Positions 1 to 8,571 of a DNA stretch of 64,000 bases are shown here, one piece after another. The DNA is taken from positions 558,001 through 622,000 of the forward strand of contig JACKEB010000011.1 of assembly GCA_020633205.1 (NCBI GenBank). Reading direction: 5' to 3'. The translations under genes were made by a program, and so were the position numbers. The notes below the pieces were generated by a model, which saw nothing but the letters and a program-made list of their open reading frames with translations, made no database searches and was not told the DNA's origin. Within the stretch, counting starts at the first letter, position 1; each line of letters opens with the position of its first letter. Origin of the DNA: Polyangiaceae bacterium (GTDB taxonomy: Bacteria; Myxococcota_A; Polyangia; Polyangiales; Polyangiaceae).

Positions 1-77
1 CGCGTCGCGCGCGGCGGCTGCGGGAGCTAGAGGAGCCGGGGCGTTTCGTCAGCAGTATTCGGCAGCTGAAGACCGCT

Positions 78-2102
78 GTGGCCAAGACCCAGCCGCCGAT
101 TCCCCGGGAGGACGTACCGAGCGAACCCAAGGTCGTCGTTCACGAACGTATCCCTGCGGCACCAGCCCTGCCCGATCTGACAGCGGTCTCGGCGGCGGCG
201 TCGCCAAGGGTTGGTGCAGCGCACGCAGATGTGGCCGGACCGGCGGAGTCTCCCACGTACGCGGCTGTGCCTGCTGACCCGCTGCTTGGGCAAGCGGGGT
301 CTCCCGGCGCGGTGGAGCTTTCGAGCGCGGCGACCCAAGAGCTGCAAGGGGTATCTGGCAGCCTGGATCTCGAGCCAATCAGTGACGATGAAGTGCGGGT
401 GCTGCGCGAGTTGTTTGCACACTGGGAGCGCTCGCTGCGTGCGAGCCTGCAGTATGGGCCGGAGCACCCGGAGAGCGAGCGCGCGCGTCATCGGGCTTGG
501 GCTCACATCGCCCGCGCTCTCGAGGCCTCTGACGGCGCGCTCCTGTGTAACCTGAGCCCCTACGCCTTCATGCTGGCGGACGAGCCGGTTTGGGAGCCAA
601 GCGGTAGCTTCGAGCGCATCCCTTATCGCTTGTTCGCTGATGGTGTTCGCGTCTTGGGTTTCCGCGCGGGGATGACCCTGGACGAGTGGGAGAAGCTCTC
701 CGAGTGCATGCTCACGGACCTGGACGACGACCCGCTGAACGACTTCACGACGCTGCTGTGGGACGCGGATCTGCCCCATGTCGTGTGTCAGGTGGTAGAC
801 GTTTTTCAAGAAGGTGACGGACGCGCCCGCGAGGCGCTGGACGAGGTCCGTCGCTCCGTCGTCGCTGTCGCGAGGTTCGACAGCCAAGTCCAGCTGAGCG
901 ACTGCTGGCGCGAGTTTCGCGGCGACCCAGCTAACGAGCAGGACTGGCAGGGCGAGCTGGAGCGCTCACTGGGTGCCACGGGCCGTCGCCTCAGCGAACT
1001 GCTCGAGGCGGAGGCCAACCGCATCAAGGAGCTGGCCTCTGCCCTGGAGGGTGAGCGCACCCAGGGCGTGAACCGCTTCGTCTACGTGGCGAGCAGCGGG
1101 CTATTGCACGCTCTGAGGTCCAGCTCGCTGCCAATGGTTCTGGTGCCCCTGGAGCAAGCGCTCAACCGACTGGGGGCCGAGTCCGCCTTGGTTCGCCTCG
1201 AGTGCGCGCTCTCCCTGATCGAAACGGCGGGTCGGGACGCCACTCTACGAGAGACGCTGATTTCCCGCGTGTTGACCGCGCGGGTGGTGGAGGAAAGCGT
1301 TGTGGCGCTCGACGAGCTCGAGGCTCAGCAGCGAGAGCTGTTGTGGGCACGCCTCGCGCGGCTCTTGGACGACCACCACGCTCAGGCGCTGGCTGATGTG
1401 TTGACCCAAGTGTCGCCGGACTTCGAGCGTGCGATCTTGGTGCAGCTAGTCGCTGTTTCGCGCGGAAACGAACAGGCCCTCGGCCAAGCGATCTTGCGAG
1501 CAGGGCTCGCTCAAGCGCTGACTCTGGTGCGGGCCCTCGCGAGGGGTGACAACGCGCCCGCGCGCGCTGCGTTGATGGAGGCCTGTGCGCACCCGGAACC
1601 CGTGGTCAGACTCGAAGCACTGAACGCTTTGGGCGCTTCGTCAGAGCGCACCAACCTCGAGCTGCGCCAGCTTCTGGAAGATCCAAGTCCCGAGGTGCGT
1701 CTGGCCACGCTGCGCACCATCGCCGACCACGAGGTCAAAGTGGTCGGGCCGGCCCTCGCCATGCGCATCCGCTCAGAAGAGTTCGACGAGCTGACACCCC
1801 ACGAGCGCGGGATGGCGTTGGATGCCCTAGCGCGGCTCTTGCCTTCGCGCGCAGAAGACGTCGCGGTCGAGCTCCTGGAGCGGAATCCCCTGGTTGCTAC
1901 TCGCGCTCACGACGAGACGCGGGAGCTTGCGGCGGAGCTCTTGGGGCGAACCGCGACGGGTGCCGACGCAGAGCGCGCCCTCGAGCGTGAGCAGGGACGT
2001 CGGTTCCGCAATAGCGAGCGAGTTCGCGATGCATCGGCCCGAGCGCTGGAGTCTTTGCGACGCCGCAGCGTGCCACCTCCACCGGGAGATCCTGAGCAAT
2101 GA
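78..2102 (+). CDS. HEAT-repeat domain protein
   Basis: Unrecognised protein of 674 residues. The first ~110 residues are Pro/Ala-rich and look disordered. A globular middle part follows, and from about residue 440 to the end there are helical repeats of HEAT type (for example HPEPVVRLEALNALG and PSPEVRLATLRTIADH). HEAT arrays usually act as protein-binding scaffolds. The chosen start is a GTG with only a weak GAAG upstream, and the frame stays open to the left edge of the window, so the true start may lie outside it. The stop overlaps the next start as ATGA, which implies translational coupling. Partner and function are unknown. Confidence 0.8.
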   Translation: MAKTQPPIPREDVPSEPKVVVHERIPAAPALPDLTAVSAAASPRVGAAHADVAGPAESPTYAAVPADPLLGQAGSPGAVELSSAATQELQGVSGSLDLEPISDDEVRVLRELFAHWERSLRASLQYGPEHPESERARHRAWAHIARALEASDGALLCNLSPYAFMLADEPVWEPSGSFERIPYRLFADGVRVLGFRAGMTLDEWEKLSECMLTDLDDDPLNDFTTLLWDADLPHVVCQVVDVFQEGDGRAREALDEVRRSVVAVARFDSQVQLSDCWREFRGDPANEQDWQGELERSLGATGRRLSELLEAEANRIKELASALEGERTQGVNRFVYVASSGLLHALRSSSLPMVLVPLEQALNRLGAESALVRLECALSLIETAGRDATLRETLISRVLTARVVEESVVALDELEAQQRELLWARLARLLDDHHAQALADVLTQVSPDFERAILVQLVAVSRGNEQALGQAILRAGLAQALTLVRALARGDNAPARAALMEACAHPEPVVRLEALNALGASSERTNLELRQLLEDPSPEVRLATLRTIADHEVKVVGPALAMRIRSEEFDELTPHERGMALDALARLLPSRAEDVAVELLERNPLVATRAHDETRELAAELLGRTATGADAERALEREQGRRFRNSERVRDASARALESLRRRSVPPPPGDPEQ

Positions 2103-3649
2103 GTGAATGGGATCGTCAGACCCGCACCACCCAGCCCAGGGTGCCAAGCGAACCTCCCGCTGCAGAGCAAACCGAGGACAGCGGGCCGCCGTCGATGGAG
2201 CGTGTTGGGCCGATCCGCGTCTCGTCTGCGGCGCCCAAGCCCCGTAGCAACCCCCCGACGGCGCAGCGGCGCTCACAAGCGCCGGGGCGCATCCAAGGAG
2301 ATGACGCCGCCGAGCCGCTGACCGCCCTGTTCCGCTTGTTCAAGAACGGGCGGGTCCATCGCATCGACAATGCTGCGGTGGTCCTGGCGGCGGAGCAAGC
2401 AACGTCAGCCCTGCGGCGTTTCTCCGCGGTAGCGAATCGTCCCGCCAGGCTCACCTTCATGGGCGATCTCGTCTTCGTTTGCGGGGAGCTGCTGCGCGCG
2501 GGACGTGTGACCTACGAGGCGGCGCGAGAGCTCGGGGCGTTGCTCTCGGCGACCGGGGTGAACGAGCTGGCTTTCGGCGCCGGCGTCTCGGGCCACGACC
2601 TGATTCAGTTGGTCGATGCGTGGGTGGGCGCGCTGAACCAAGGTGCCGATCTCTCTACGTTCGACAATCCCCGCATCAGGGTGCGCAACGTACCTGAGCT
2701 GGCCTATGCACCTGTCGGCGCGGAGGGCGGGGACCCCGCTAGTCGTGCGCTCGACTTGTATGGTGTGAGCATCGCGGTGATGCGGGACTTCTACAAGGAC
2801 GTTGCCGCGGGGAGCAACCTGTTGCCCAAGCGGGTGAAACGCCTCGCCCAGCGCTGGGTGATGAGCGCACTCAGCGGCGAGGAGTCATTCCTCCACCTCA
2901 CCACACTCTCGACTTCCCATCGCGACGTCGCGGGTCGGGTCGTGCACTCAGCGCTCTTGTTGCTGGCCATGGCGCGGGTTATTACGCGTGACAGGCGTAT
3001 CCTTGGGGAATTGGCCATCATGTGCCTGCTGGCCGAAGTCGGCCGCGTACGGGCCGCAGGGGCGGTCGTGACGGCGGCCTCTGATGCCGCAGAGCTGATG
3101 AGCCTGGAGGCTACCAGCGCCGCAATGATCGCCAGTGGCGGCTGGGAGCCTCAGGCGTGGCTGCGCACCGTCGGGGCGTTCGAGGTTGCGTGGCTCGAGC
3201 GCGAGGCGCAGCTCGGGAAACTCTACGGTGGCCAAGCGGGGGCACTACTGAGTTCGCGTATGTTGCTGGTTGCTCGCGCCTACCTGGAGTGCGTGGCGCC
3301 AGGCAGCGGCAGACCAGGTGTGGCGCCTCCACAAGCGCTCGGCGCGCTGATTCGTCGTCCGGGCTTGCACCCCGGCATCGTGCGCCTGCTGGCCAGGGCG
3401 CTTGGGATCCTGCCGACGGGAACCGTGGTGGAGCTGGAGGGTGGCGAATGGGCCATCGTCTCCGCTCCCAAGGCGACTCAGTCGTACCACCGTCCCGCGC
3501 TGCGCTTGGTGACCGACGCCGAGGGCAATCCTCAGTCGGTGCCTTTGCAGGTGGATCTGGAGCAAACCAGCGTGTCCGGGATCCGCCGCATCGTCACTTC
3601 CGAAGAAGCCCGCTTCAATCTCGCGCAGGTCTTCTTCGGCAAGCCCTAG
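2099..3649 (+). CDS. Degenerate HD-domain (HD-GYP/HDOD-like) protein
   Basis: 516-residue protein coupled to the HEAT gene by a 4-bp ATGA overlap. The first ~75 residues are low-complexity. Residues ~225-340 resemble the helical core of HD phosphohydrolases: HRDVAGRVVHSALLLLAMAR followed by LGELAIMCLLAEVGR sits where an HD-GYP protein carries the His and the HD-x-GK metal motif. The His-Asp doublet reads as AEVG here, so metal-dependent cyclic-di-GMP hydrolysis is unlikely. A regulatory or scaffold role with the HEAT protein is inferred from the coupling. The HD assignment rests on pattern only. Confidence 0.75.
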   Translation: MSEWDRQTRTTQPRVPSEPPAAEQTEDSGPPSMERVGPIRVSSAAPKPRSNPPTAQRRSQAPGRIQGDDAAEPLTALFRLFKNGRVHRIDNAAVVLAAEQATSALRRFSAVANRPARLTFMGDLVFVCGELLRAGRVTYEAARELGALLSATGVNELAFGAGVSGHDLIQLVDAWVGALNQGADLSTFDNPRIRVRNVPELAYAPVGAEGGDPASRALDLYGVSIAVMRDFYKDVAAGSNLLPKRVKRLAQRWVMSALSGEESFLHLTTLSTSHRDVAGRVVHSALLLLAMARVITRDRRILGELAIMCLLAEVGRVRAAGAVVTAASDAAELMSLEATSAAMIASGGWEPQAWLRTVGAFEVAWLEREAQLGKLYGGQAGALLSSRMLLVARAYLECVAPGSGRPGVAPPQALGALIRRPGLHPGIVRLLARALGILPTGTVVELEGGEWAIVSAPKATQSYHRPALRLVTDAEGNPQSVPLQVDLEQTSVSGIRRIVTSEEARFNLAQVFFGKP

Positions 3650-3660
3650 CAGGCTGCCTG

Positions 3661-4419
3661 CTAAACGGTCTCGCCGGTAGTGCGCCAGAGGTGCAGCTCC
3701 CCCCGCCGCCAAGCAGCATACGTCTCTTGGGGCGTTGCGGGCTGCTTCGCGCACCAGCGCAGGTAGGCTCCAAACGCCACGTCGGGGTCGTTGGCTTGCT
3801 CCGGTGGAAGGGAAATGCCGTCTGTGAGCGCGTCGCGCAGGGCTTCTTCCAGGCGCTCGTGATAGCCCTCGTAGACGACCAAGTCTCGCAACCATCGGCT
3901 CCGCGGGGAATCAACCTGAGTGACGGTCAAGGTCGCCTCGAACGCGCGCTCGAGCCCTCCGGGAGTGAGCCGCAGGAGCTCCAGATCATAGGCAAACTGA
4001 GCGCCGTCGTGATGCGCACCAAGCAGATGGCTGATGATGCGCTCCGGGCTGCTCACCAGGCCGGAGAAGTCGAGGGGAGCGACCGCCTTTTCGCGTAGCA
4101 AGAACGGAAAGCGCAGTGGCCGCCACTCAAGCGCTCGAGCGCGCCAGTTGCTGCGCACTGCATCCGCCTTGCAAGTTCCGACTGTATCCGAGCGGAATAA
4201 GACGCGATGCCACATCGAGATCACTCCCAGCTCTATCTGCCAGAGGTTCGGCACCCGCGTGAGCTCGCCCAGGTCTGCGATCTTCTCTAGAGACTCCAGC
4301 ACCTTGCGCGGATTCACCAAGAGCAGATACGCGTGCCACGGGATCTCCTGGCGCAGGTCCAGGTCAGGATTTTGTGGGTGAGGCGCGCCGGTCGCGCAGC
4401 TTTCAACCGATTGGGTCAC
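3661..4419 (-). CDS. Uncharacterised protein in GntR operon
   Basis: 252-residue soluble protein that I do not recognise. There is no signal peptide or membrane segment. It is rich in Trp, Leu and charged residues (for example the WRARALEWRPLRFPFLLREK segment). Its start lies inside the last codons of the upstream GntR gene (17-bp overlap), so the two are almost certainly co-transcribed, and this protein may be a target or effector partner of the regulator. It ends 11 bp from the convergent HD-domain gene. Confidence 0.7.
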   Translation of the reverse strand: MTQSVESCATGAPHPQNPDLDLRQEIPWHAYLLLVNPRKVLESLEKIADLGELTRVPNLWQIELGVISMWHRVLFRSDTVGTCKADAVRSNWRARALEWRPLRFPFLLREKAVAPLDFSGLVSSPERIISHLLGAHHDGAQFAYDLELLRLTPGGLERAFEATLTVTQVDSPRSRWLRDLVVYEGYHERLEEALRDALTDGISLPPEQANDPDVAFGAYLRWCAKQPATPQETYAAWRRGELHLWRTTGETV

Positions 4420-5185
4420 GATGCTTCTTTCCTCTCGCTTTGGGGCGGCTCAGGAGTCGCTTGAGTCGCGCCAAGGTATCGCTGTCTCGGCGCTCGAGCT
4501 CCGCCACCAGCAGCGCGGCGTCAGGCCGAGCGTGCGCTTTGGACTCGAGCCAGGACAACAGCAGTCGGTAGCCGGCGACGTTGGTGCTTGGCTGTGCGTA
4601 GATCAGCGGGGGCAGCTCCGGGATCTCCGAGACAGCACTGCTGATCGGGTTCATGCATAGTGCAAGCGCCGGGCTGTGGGTCGCGCGCAGCATGCACCGA
4701 ACGACCTCCAAATCTGCCTGCGTCAAAGCGGCGAGATCCCCGCTGCCAGCGAGCCGCTCGAACTCGTTAATTGCCGCGCGGATTATATCGAGGTCTTCGG
4801 AGGTGGCGCGCTCGGGCAGCACCTCGAGCACTGCCCGCGCCATGTGCCGGCGCATGCGCAGCAGGTCTTCGATCAGCAGAAGCAGCTGCCCGCGCTCTCG
4901 CGCGACCCGTGCCATGTCTGGCAGTAGCTCAGGCCCGCCGTGAGTGGCAAAGTCGTGCACGGTGTAGCCGCTGCCCTGGCGCACGCTCAGCAGCCCTGCG
5001 GTCTGCAGGCGGCTGAGCGCGGTGCGGACGGTGACGCGGTTCACCCCGAAGCTGGCGGCCAGGGTGCGCTCTGGGGGTAGCCGTTCGCCGACCTTCAGCT
5101 CACCCTCGAGGATCGCTCGCTGCAAGGCTGTGACGCAGGCGTCGACGGCGGACGCAGGGGAGATGGGAGAGACGTTCAGGCTCAT
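4403..5185 (-). CDS. GntR-family regulator, FCD subfamily
   Basis: 260-residue DNA-binding regulator. Residues ~8-75 form the GntR winged helix: the ILEGELKVGERLPPERTLAA core and the VNRVTVRTALSRLQTAGLL recognition region are diagnostic. The all-helical C-terminal part fits the FCD/FadR effector domain, although the usual His in the D-x-x-x-H position reads Val (QADLEVVRCML), so metal binding may be altered. The ATG at 5185 is preferred over a TTG 27 bp upstream, because that TTG sits inside the palindrome TTGGTCCGACCAA, which looks like this family's operator. Autoregulation is therefore likely. The ligand is unknown. Confidence 0.88.
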   Translation of the reverse strand: MSLNVSPISPASAVDACVTALQRAILEGELKVGERLPPERTLAASFGVNRVTVRTALSRLQTAGLLSVRQGSGYTVHDFATHGGPELLPDMARVARERGQLLLLIEDLLRMRRHMARAVLEVLPERATSEDLDIIRAAINEFERLAGSGDLAALTQADLEVVRCMLRATHSPALALCMNPISSAVSEIPELPPLIYAQPSTNVAGYRLLLSWLESKAHARPDAALLVAELERRDSDTLARLKRLLSRPKARGKKHRDPIG

Positions 5186-5199
5186 TGAGGATTGGTATG

Positions 5200-5212
5200 T
5201 TGGTCCGACCAA
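5200..5212. promoter_or_regulatory. Putative GntR (FCD) operator
   Basis: TTGGTCCGACCAA is a perfect 6-bp inverted repeat around one base, 14 bp upstream of the GntR gene's ATG. It matches the TGGTNNNACCA core known for FadR/PdhR/LldR-type regulators. This suggests negative autoregulation of the two-gene operon. Confidence 0.7.
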
Positions 5213-5290
5213 TTGAGCTGGTCAAGAGGAACCATTCAAGGGCCGCTCGGTGCCGCGTGTAGCGCCTCTGGGCGTGCGCCTCGTCGCTCC

Positions 5291-5302
5291 CTCACCCCCG
5301 AA
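5291..5302 (+). repeat. Dispersed motif CTCACCCCCGAA, copy 1
   Basis: Exact copy of a 12-mer seen four times in the window. This copy is intergenic, immediately beside the terminator hairpin at 5301-5324. Confidence 0.6.
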
Positions 5303-5324
5303 AAATCCTGAAATAAAATCAGGA
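5301..5324 (-). terminator. Intrinsic terminator (distal)
   Basis: On the minus strand, stem TCCTGA/TCAGGA with the 7-nt loop TTTTATT is followed directly by a U-run (TTTTT). It is the second of two terminators after the FG-GAP gene and insulates the GntR operon. Confidence 0.65.
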
Positions 5325-5360
5325 CTTCGCCTGATGCATCGGGTACCCGCAAAACGGCAA

Positions 5361-5390
5361 AGGGCGAGCCGTCAGCTGACAGCTCGCCCT
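5361..5390 (-). terminator. Intrinsic terminator (proximal)
   Basis: Perfect 9-bp stem AGGGCGAGC/GCTCGCCCT with a 12-nt loop, followed on the minus strand by TTGCCGTTTTG. It lies 22 bp after the stop of the FG-GAP/CARDB gene. Confidence 0.75.
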
Positions 5391-5412
5391 CGAGGCTTGG
5401 GCAGTGCGCGGA

Positions 5413-7992
5413 TCAGGACGGACCGCAGTGCCCCGCCGCGGGCTCGCTCTCGTTGTTGTCCTCACGGCACTCGTTGAACGTGCGGTTCTGGGGGTCGATG
5501 ATGACGCGCGCGACGTAGGTGTCCTTCGCGGAGAGGGAGCCATCCGTGGCGGTGACCACCAAGAGCTCCGTCTGGCCTGGCAACAGCTCCTTGGTGGTGA
5601 CGCCGCTCGCAACTTGGTTCCCCGAGGCATCAAAGACTCCGACGTTTACACCCGCCGGCAACCCCGAGAGGCCTTGGTTCTGCACTCGCACCTCGAAGCT
5701 CACCGGTGTGGTGCACAGCACGTTCAGGGTGAGTACGGCGTCTGGCGCGTTGAACAGGCCGCTGTCCTGGACGTTCTGACGGAAGTTGTTCAGCCAGCCC
5801 AGCTCCCAGTTGCGCTTTGCTGCCGTGGGGATCAGACCGTAGGTCTGAGGCGCGTTGCACGCGCTGTCACGCGAGTCGCAGATGTTGGTTACGTAGTAGG
5901 AGTGCTGGCTCCAGATGGTGCGCGTGCCGACCCAGCTGCTCTCACGATCGCCGAAGACCGTGATGCCACGGTAGGCCGCTGCACCCTGGGGTTTGACCCA
6001 GGCCTTGCGGTTCATCGTGGGATCTGGCTGGTTCCAGGGCGCGACGTCGCACTTCCAGCCAGAGCCGCTCGGGTCCGCGCCATTCGACACCATGACGATT
6101 TCCGCGTGGCCATCACCATCGACGTCCGCCACGAGCGCATTTTCCGTACCTGTGAAGGAGGTGGTTAGCTCCGCCAAGAGCACGGCGCCGGTCGTACCGT
6201 CGTACACCCAGAGGAAGCACTCATCCGCATAGATGACCTCGGCCTTTCCGTCACCATCGAAGTCGAAGACGCTCGAGCCCGTCACGTTGGAGGAAAGGTC
6301 GTGGTTCGGCGCAGACCACACGATGTCGATGGTGTTGGTCGTGTAGTTTGGCTTGGTCATCACGTAGACGTTCTTCTGCGCAACACCGATCTCCGGCTTA
6401 CCGTCGCCGTCGAAGTCCGCGACCGTTGGCGGCCCACCGCCGCTGTCGGGCAACGCCACGCTGAGCTCTGGGGCGCCCGTCGCGCCCTCGAGGATGTCCA
6501 CGCGGTTCGAGCCCGTCAGCACGACCTCGGGCTTGCCGTCGCCGTCGAAATCTGCTACCGCAGGGAAACCGTCGCTGACGCTCGTCTGGCGCCAAAGCTC
6601 CGTGCCGTCGCGCTCGTAGATGGTATTGCCTGCGACCAGCTCGAGCTTGTCGTCTTCGTCCACATCAGCGAAGAATGACATCGCGGTGTTGGAGTTTGTC
6701 CCGCCGCGGCCATGGGTGCCTACCCACTGACGGACGATTTGATTGCCCTGGATGCTCCACAGGGTGCGGCCGTATGCGACCTCGACGTTGCCGTCTCCGT
6801 CCATGTCGCCCAGGGAAATGCCACCGCCCCAGCCGAACGCGTTGCTGTTGGTGTCCGCGGTGTCCGTCGGGCTGTCACTGATTGCCTTCACGGCGCCGGT
6901 ACTATCGATCCACGCGATGTAGCCATCGCCGGTCATCGTGATGATGTCGACGCGCTCATCACCGTCGACGTCACCCAGCGCGACGGTGGTGCCGGCGAAG
7001 CCGAAGTTGCCCGTCTTGGCCTTGTTCAAGCTCCAGATTTCCTCGCCGCTGCGTCCGTCGAGCATGCGCAGTACGCCGGTCAGGCAGGAGTGCGGTGTGC
7101 TGCCGTTGCAGTGACAACACGTGCCCTGGTTGTTCGACGAGACGAAGATCACGTTCGGCGGATCGCTCTCGTCCACCTTGCCGTCGCAGTTCGCATCGTA
7201 CACCCGCGCGACGGTGGGCGTAGACCAGACGTCCGCCTGGTTCGGGTACTGCTTCGGAGTGTTAGGCGGTAGCCCCCACTGCCACTCGATGATCGGATCC
7301 AGCGCGCCTGGAGGCGGGAAGTACTCGCAGTTCTCGATACATGCGTTGCCCGCGCCGCCGGCCCCGCCGGTTCCGTTCGGATCACAGATTGGGGGCAGAT
7401 CGACGCAGCGCCCGCTCTGGGGCACTGGTTGCGTGCAGGTGGTACCGGTGCCTCCGGTCCCTGCGGCGCCACCACTGCTGGCTCCGCCGCTGCCTGACCC
7501 GCCCGCGCCGCCACTCCCGTTGTCGCCGAGCGCCGTCTCGCAGTACTGACCGTCTTCGCAGTCGGCAGGCGTCTGGCAGGCCTTGCCTGGGACCACGCAG
7601 CGCTCGAAGCTACAGAACTCGCCCGCGTTGCAGCACACGTTTCCGCACGCCTGCTCCGCTGTGGCGCAACACTCGCCGCTTGCACTGCACACCCCGCCGT
7701 CGCACTCGTCGTCGGTCTTGCAGCCCTTGCCGCCGCCGCCGTCGCCGATGATACCTCCCGAACCGCCGTTCAGTGTGCCGCCGCTGCTTGACCCGCCGCT
7801 GCCACTATTCCCCGCGGAACCACCGAAGCTCAAGCTTCCGCCTGAGCCGGCCGTCTCGCCCTCCGACGAGCATGAGCAGCCTGCGAGGTACAACGCCATC
7901 CCGGTAAGGCCCAGGGCGCGGAAGACCGCGCCGCGCCCTAGCGTGGGTGCGGAAAGAGAAGTGAGGGAGCGTGATCGGGGAGCCTGAGCCAT
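5413..7992 (-). CDS. FG-GAP/VCBS-repeat lipoprotein with CARDB domain
   Basis: 859-residue exported lipoprotein. A lipobox (LAGC) follows the signal helix at about residue 40. Next come a Gly/Ser-rich linker and a Cys-rich segment (many C-x-x-x-C spacings, residues ~75-190). A run of at least seven FG-GAP/VCBS calcium loops follows, of the form DxDGDGxxE (DVDGDERVD, DMDGDGNVE, DFDGDGKPE twice, DFDGDGKAE, DVDGDGHAE), as expected of a beta-propeller. The last ~110 residues read as a CARDB fold. The ATG at 7992 has GGAGG six bases upstream; an in-frame TTG further up overlaps that site. Surface adhesion or recognition is likely, and the ligand is unknown. There is no MYXO-CTERM tail. Confidence 0.87.
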   Translation of the reverse strand: MAQAPRSRSLTSLSAPTLGRGAVFRALGLTGMALYLAGCSCSSEGETAGSGGSLSFGGSAGNSGSGGSSSGGTLNGGSGGIIGDGGGGKGCKTDDECDGGVCSASGECCATAEQACGNVCCNAGEFCSFERCVVPGKACQTPADCEDGQYCETALGDNGSGGAGGSGSGGASSGGAAGTGGTGTTCTQPVPQSGRCVDLPPICDPNGTGGAGGAGNACIENCEYFPPPGALDPIIEWQWGLPPNTPKQYPNQADVWSTPTVARVYDANCDGKVDESDPPNVIFVSSNNQGTCCHCNGSTPHSCLTGVLRMLDGRSGEEIWSLNKAKTGNFGFAGTTVALGDVDGDERVDIITMTGDGYIAWIDSTGAVKAISDSPTDTADTNSNAFGWGGGISLGDMDGDGNVEVAYGRTLWSIQGNQIVRQWVGTHGRGGTNSNTAMSFFADVDEDDKLELVAGNTIYERDGTELWRQTSVSDGFPAVADFDGDGKPEVVLTGSNRVDILEGATGAPELSVALPDSGGGPPTVADFDGDGKPEIGVAQKNVYVMTKPNYTTNTIDIVWSAPNHDLSSNVTGSSVFDFDGDGKAEVIYADECFLWVYDGTTGAVLLAELTTSFTGTENALVADVDGDGHAEIVMVSNGADPSGSGWKCDVAPWNQPDPTMNRKAWVKPQGAAAYRGITVFGDRESSWVGTRTIWSQHSYYVTNICDSRDSACNAPQTYGLIPTAAKRNWELGWLNNFRQNVQDSGLFNAPDAVLTLNVLCTTPVSFEVRVQNQGLSGLPAGVNVGVFDASGNQVASGVTTKELLPGQTELLVVTATDGSLSAKDTYVARVIIDPQNRTFNECREDNNESEPAAGHCGPS

Positions 7993-8571
7993 GGAGACCT
8001 CCAAAAGGGCTCCCAGTCTAACACCCGGAGTATGCGACTCGGGTAGCAGAACGGGCGTTGGGTCGAGCTGCGTAACTCGTCACTCAAGAACGGTTTTCCG
8101 CGTCGGCACCCCACCGCTTGGTCTGCGCGCTCGCAGGCGCGCTGGGGCCGAGTCAGCACAGGGCCGAGTCGCCTCGGGTCGAGTCAGCACAGCGCCAAGC
8201 GAGCACGGCCCGCGTGGCGGAGAGCGCAACGCAGAGAAAAGCTGACACTACCGCTCTTGGCAATTTCCAGGCGGATTTTTGGGGGAGGGAGCGCTGAACG
8301 GATGCCTCGCTCGCCGCTGATGACGCGCTGCGCGGTGTGTCCCCGAGCGGGCCCAGCTCTCGACGACGCCGCGATTCGAGAGGCCCGCTCCAGCCGGCAA
8401 AGAGCAATCAGTCTCGAACGATTTCAGTCATCTACGCGCTCCTCGGTGGATACGCCCTTCGACTCACTCAGCGTGACGCCAGGGCTGCTATGGCTGGCGA
8501 CCTCCCGGGCGGCGAATTAACACGACCGAAACCTGGAGGATTCGGTATAGTAACTCTGGAGTGAGTCACTA
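7993..8571. other. Divergent intergenic region with short direct repeats
   Basis: Gene-free stretch between the divergent lipoprotein and porin genes. It holds two copies of GAGTCAGCACAG (8150-8161 and 8181-8192), 31 bp apart, with a further GAGTC at 8166 between them. A G-rich element (TTTTTGGGGGAGGG, about 8274) resembles the dispersed C-rich motif in reverse complement. A TATAGT at 8546 could serve as a -10 for the porin gene. None of these is proven. Confidence 0.4.

Noticed and set aside
3157..4098. 313-codon plus-strand frame across the end of the HD gene
   Set aside because: Arg/Gly-rich product that crosses two convergent real genes.
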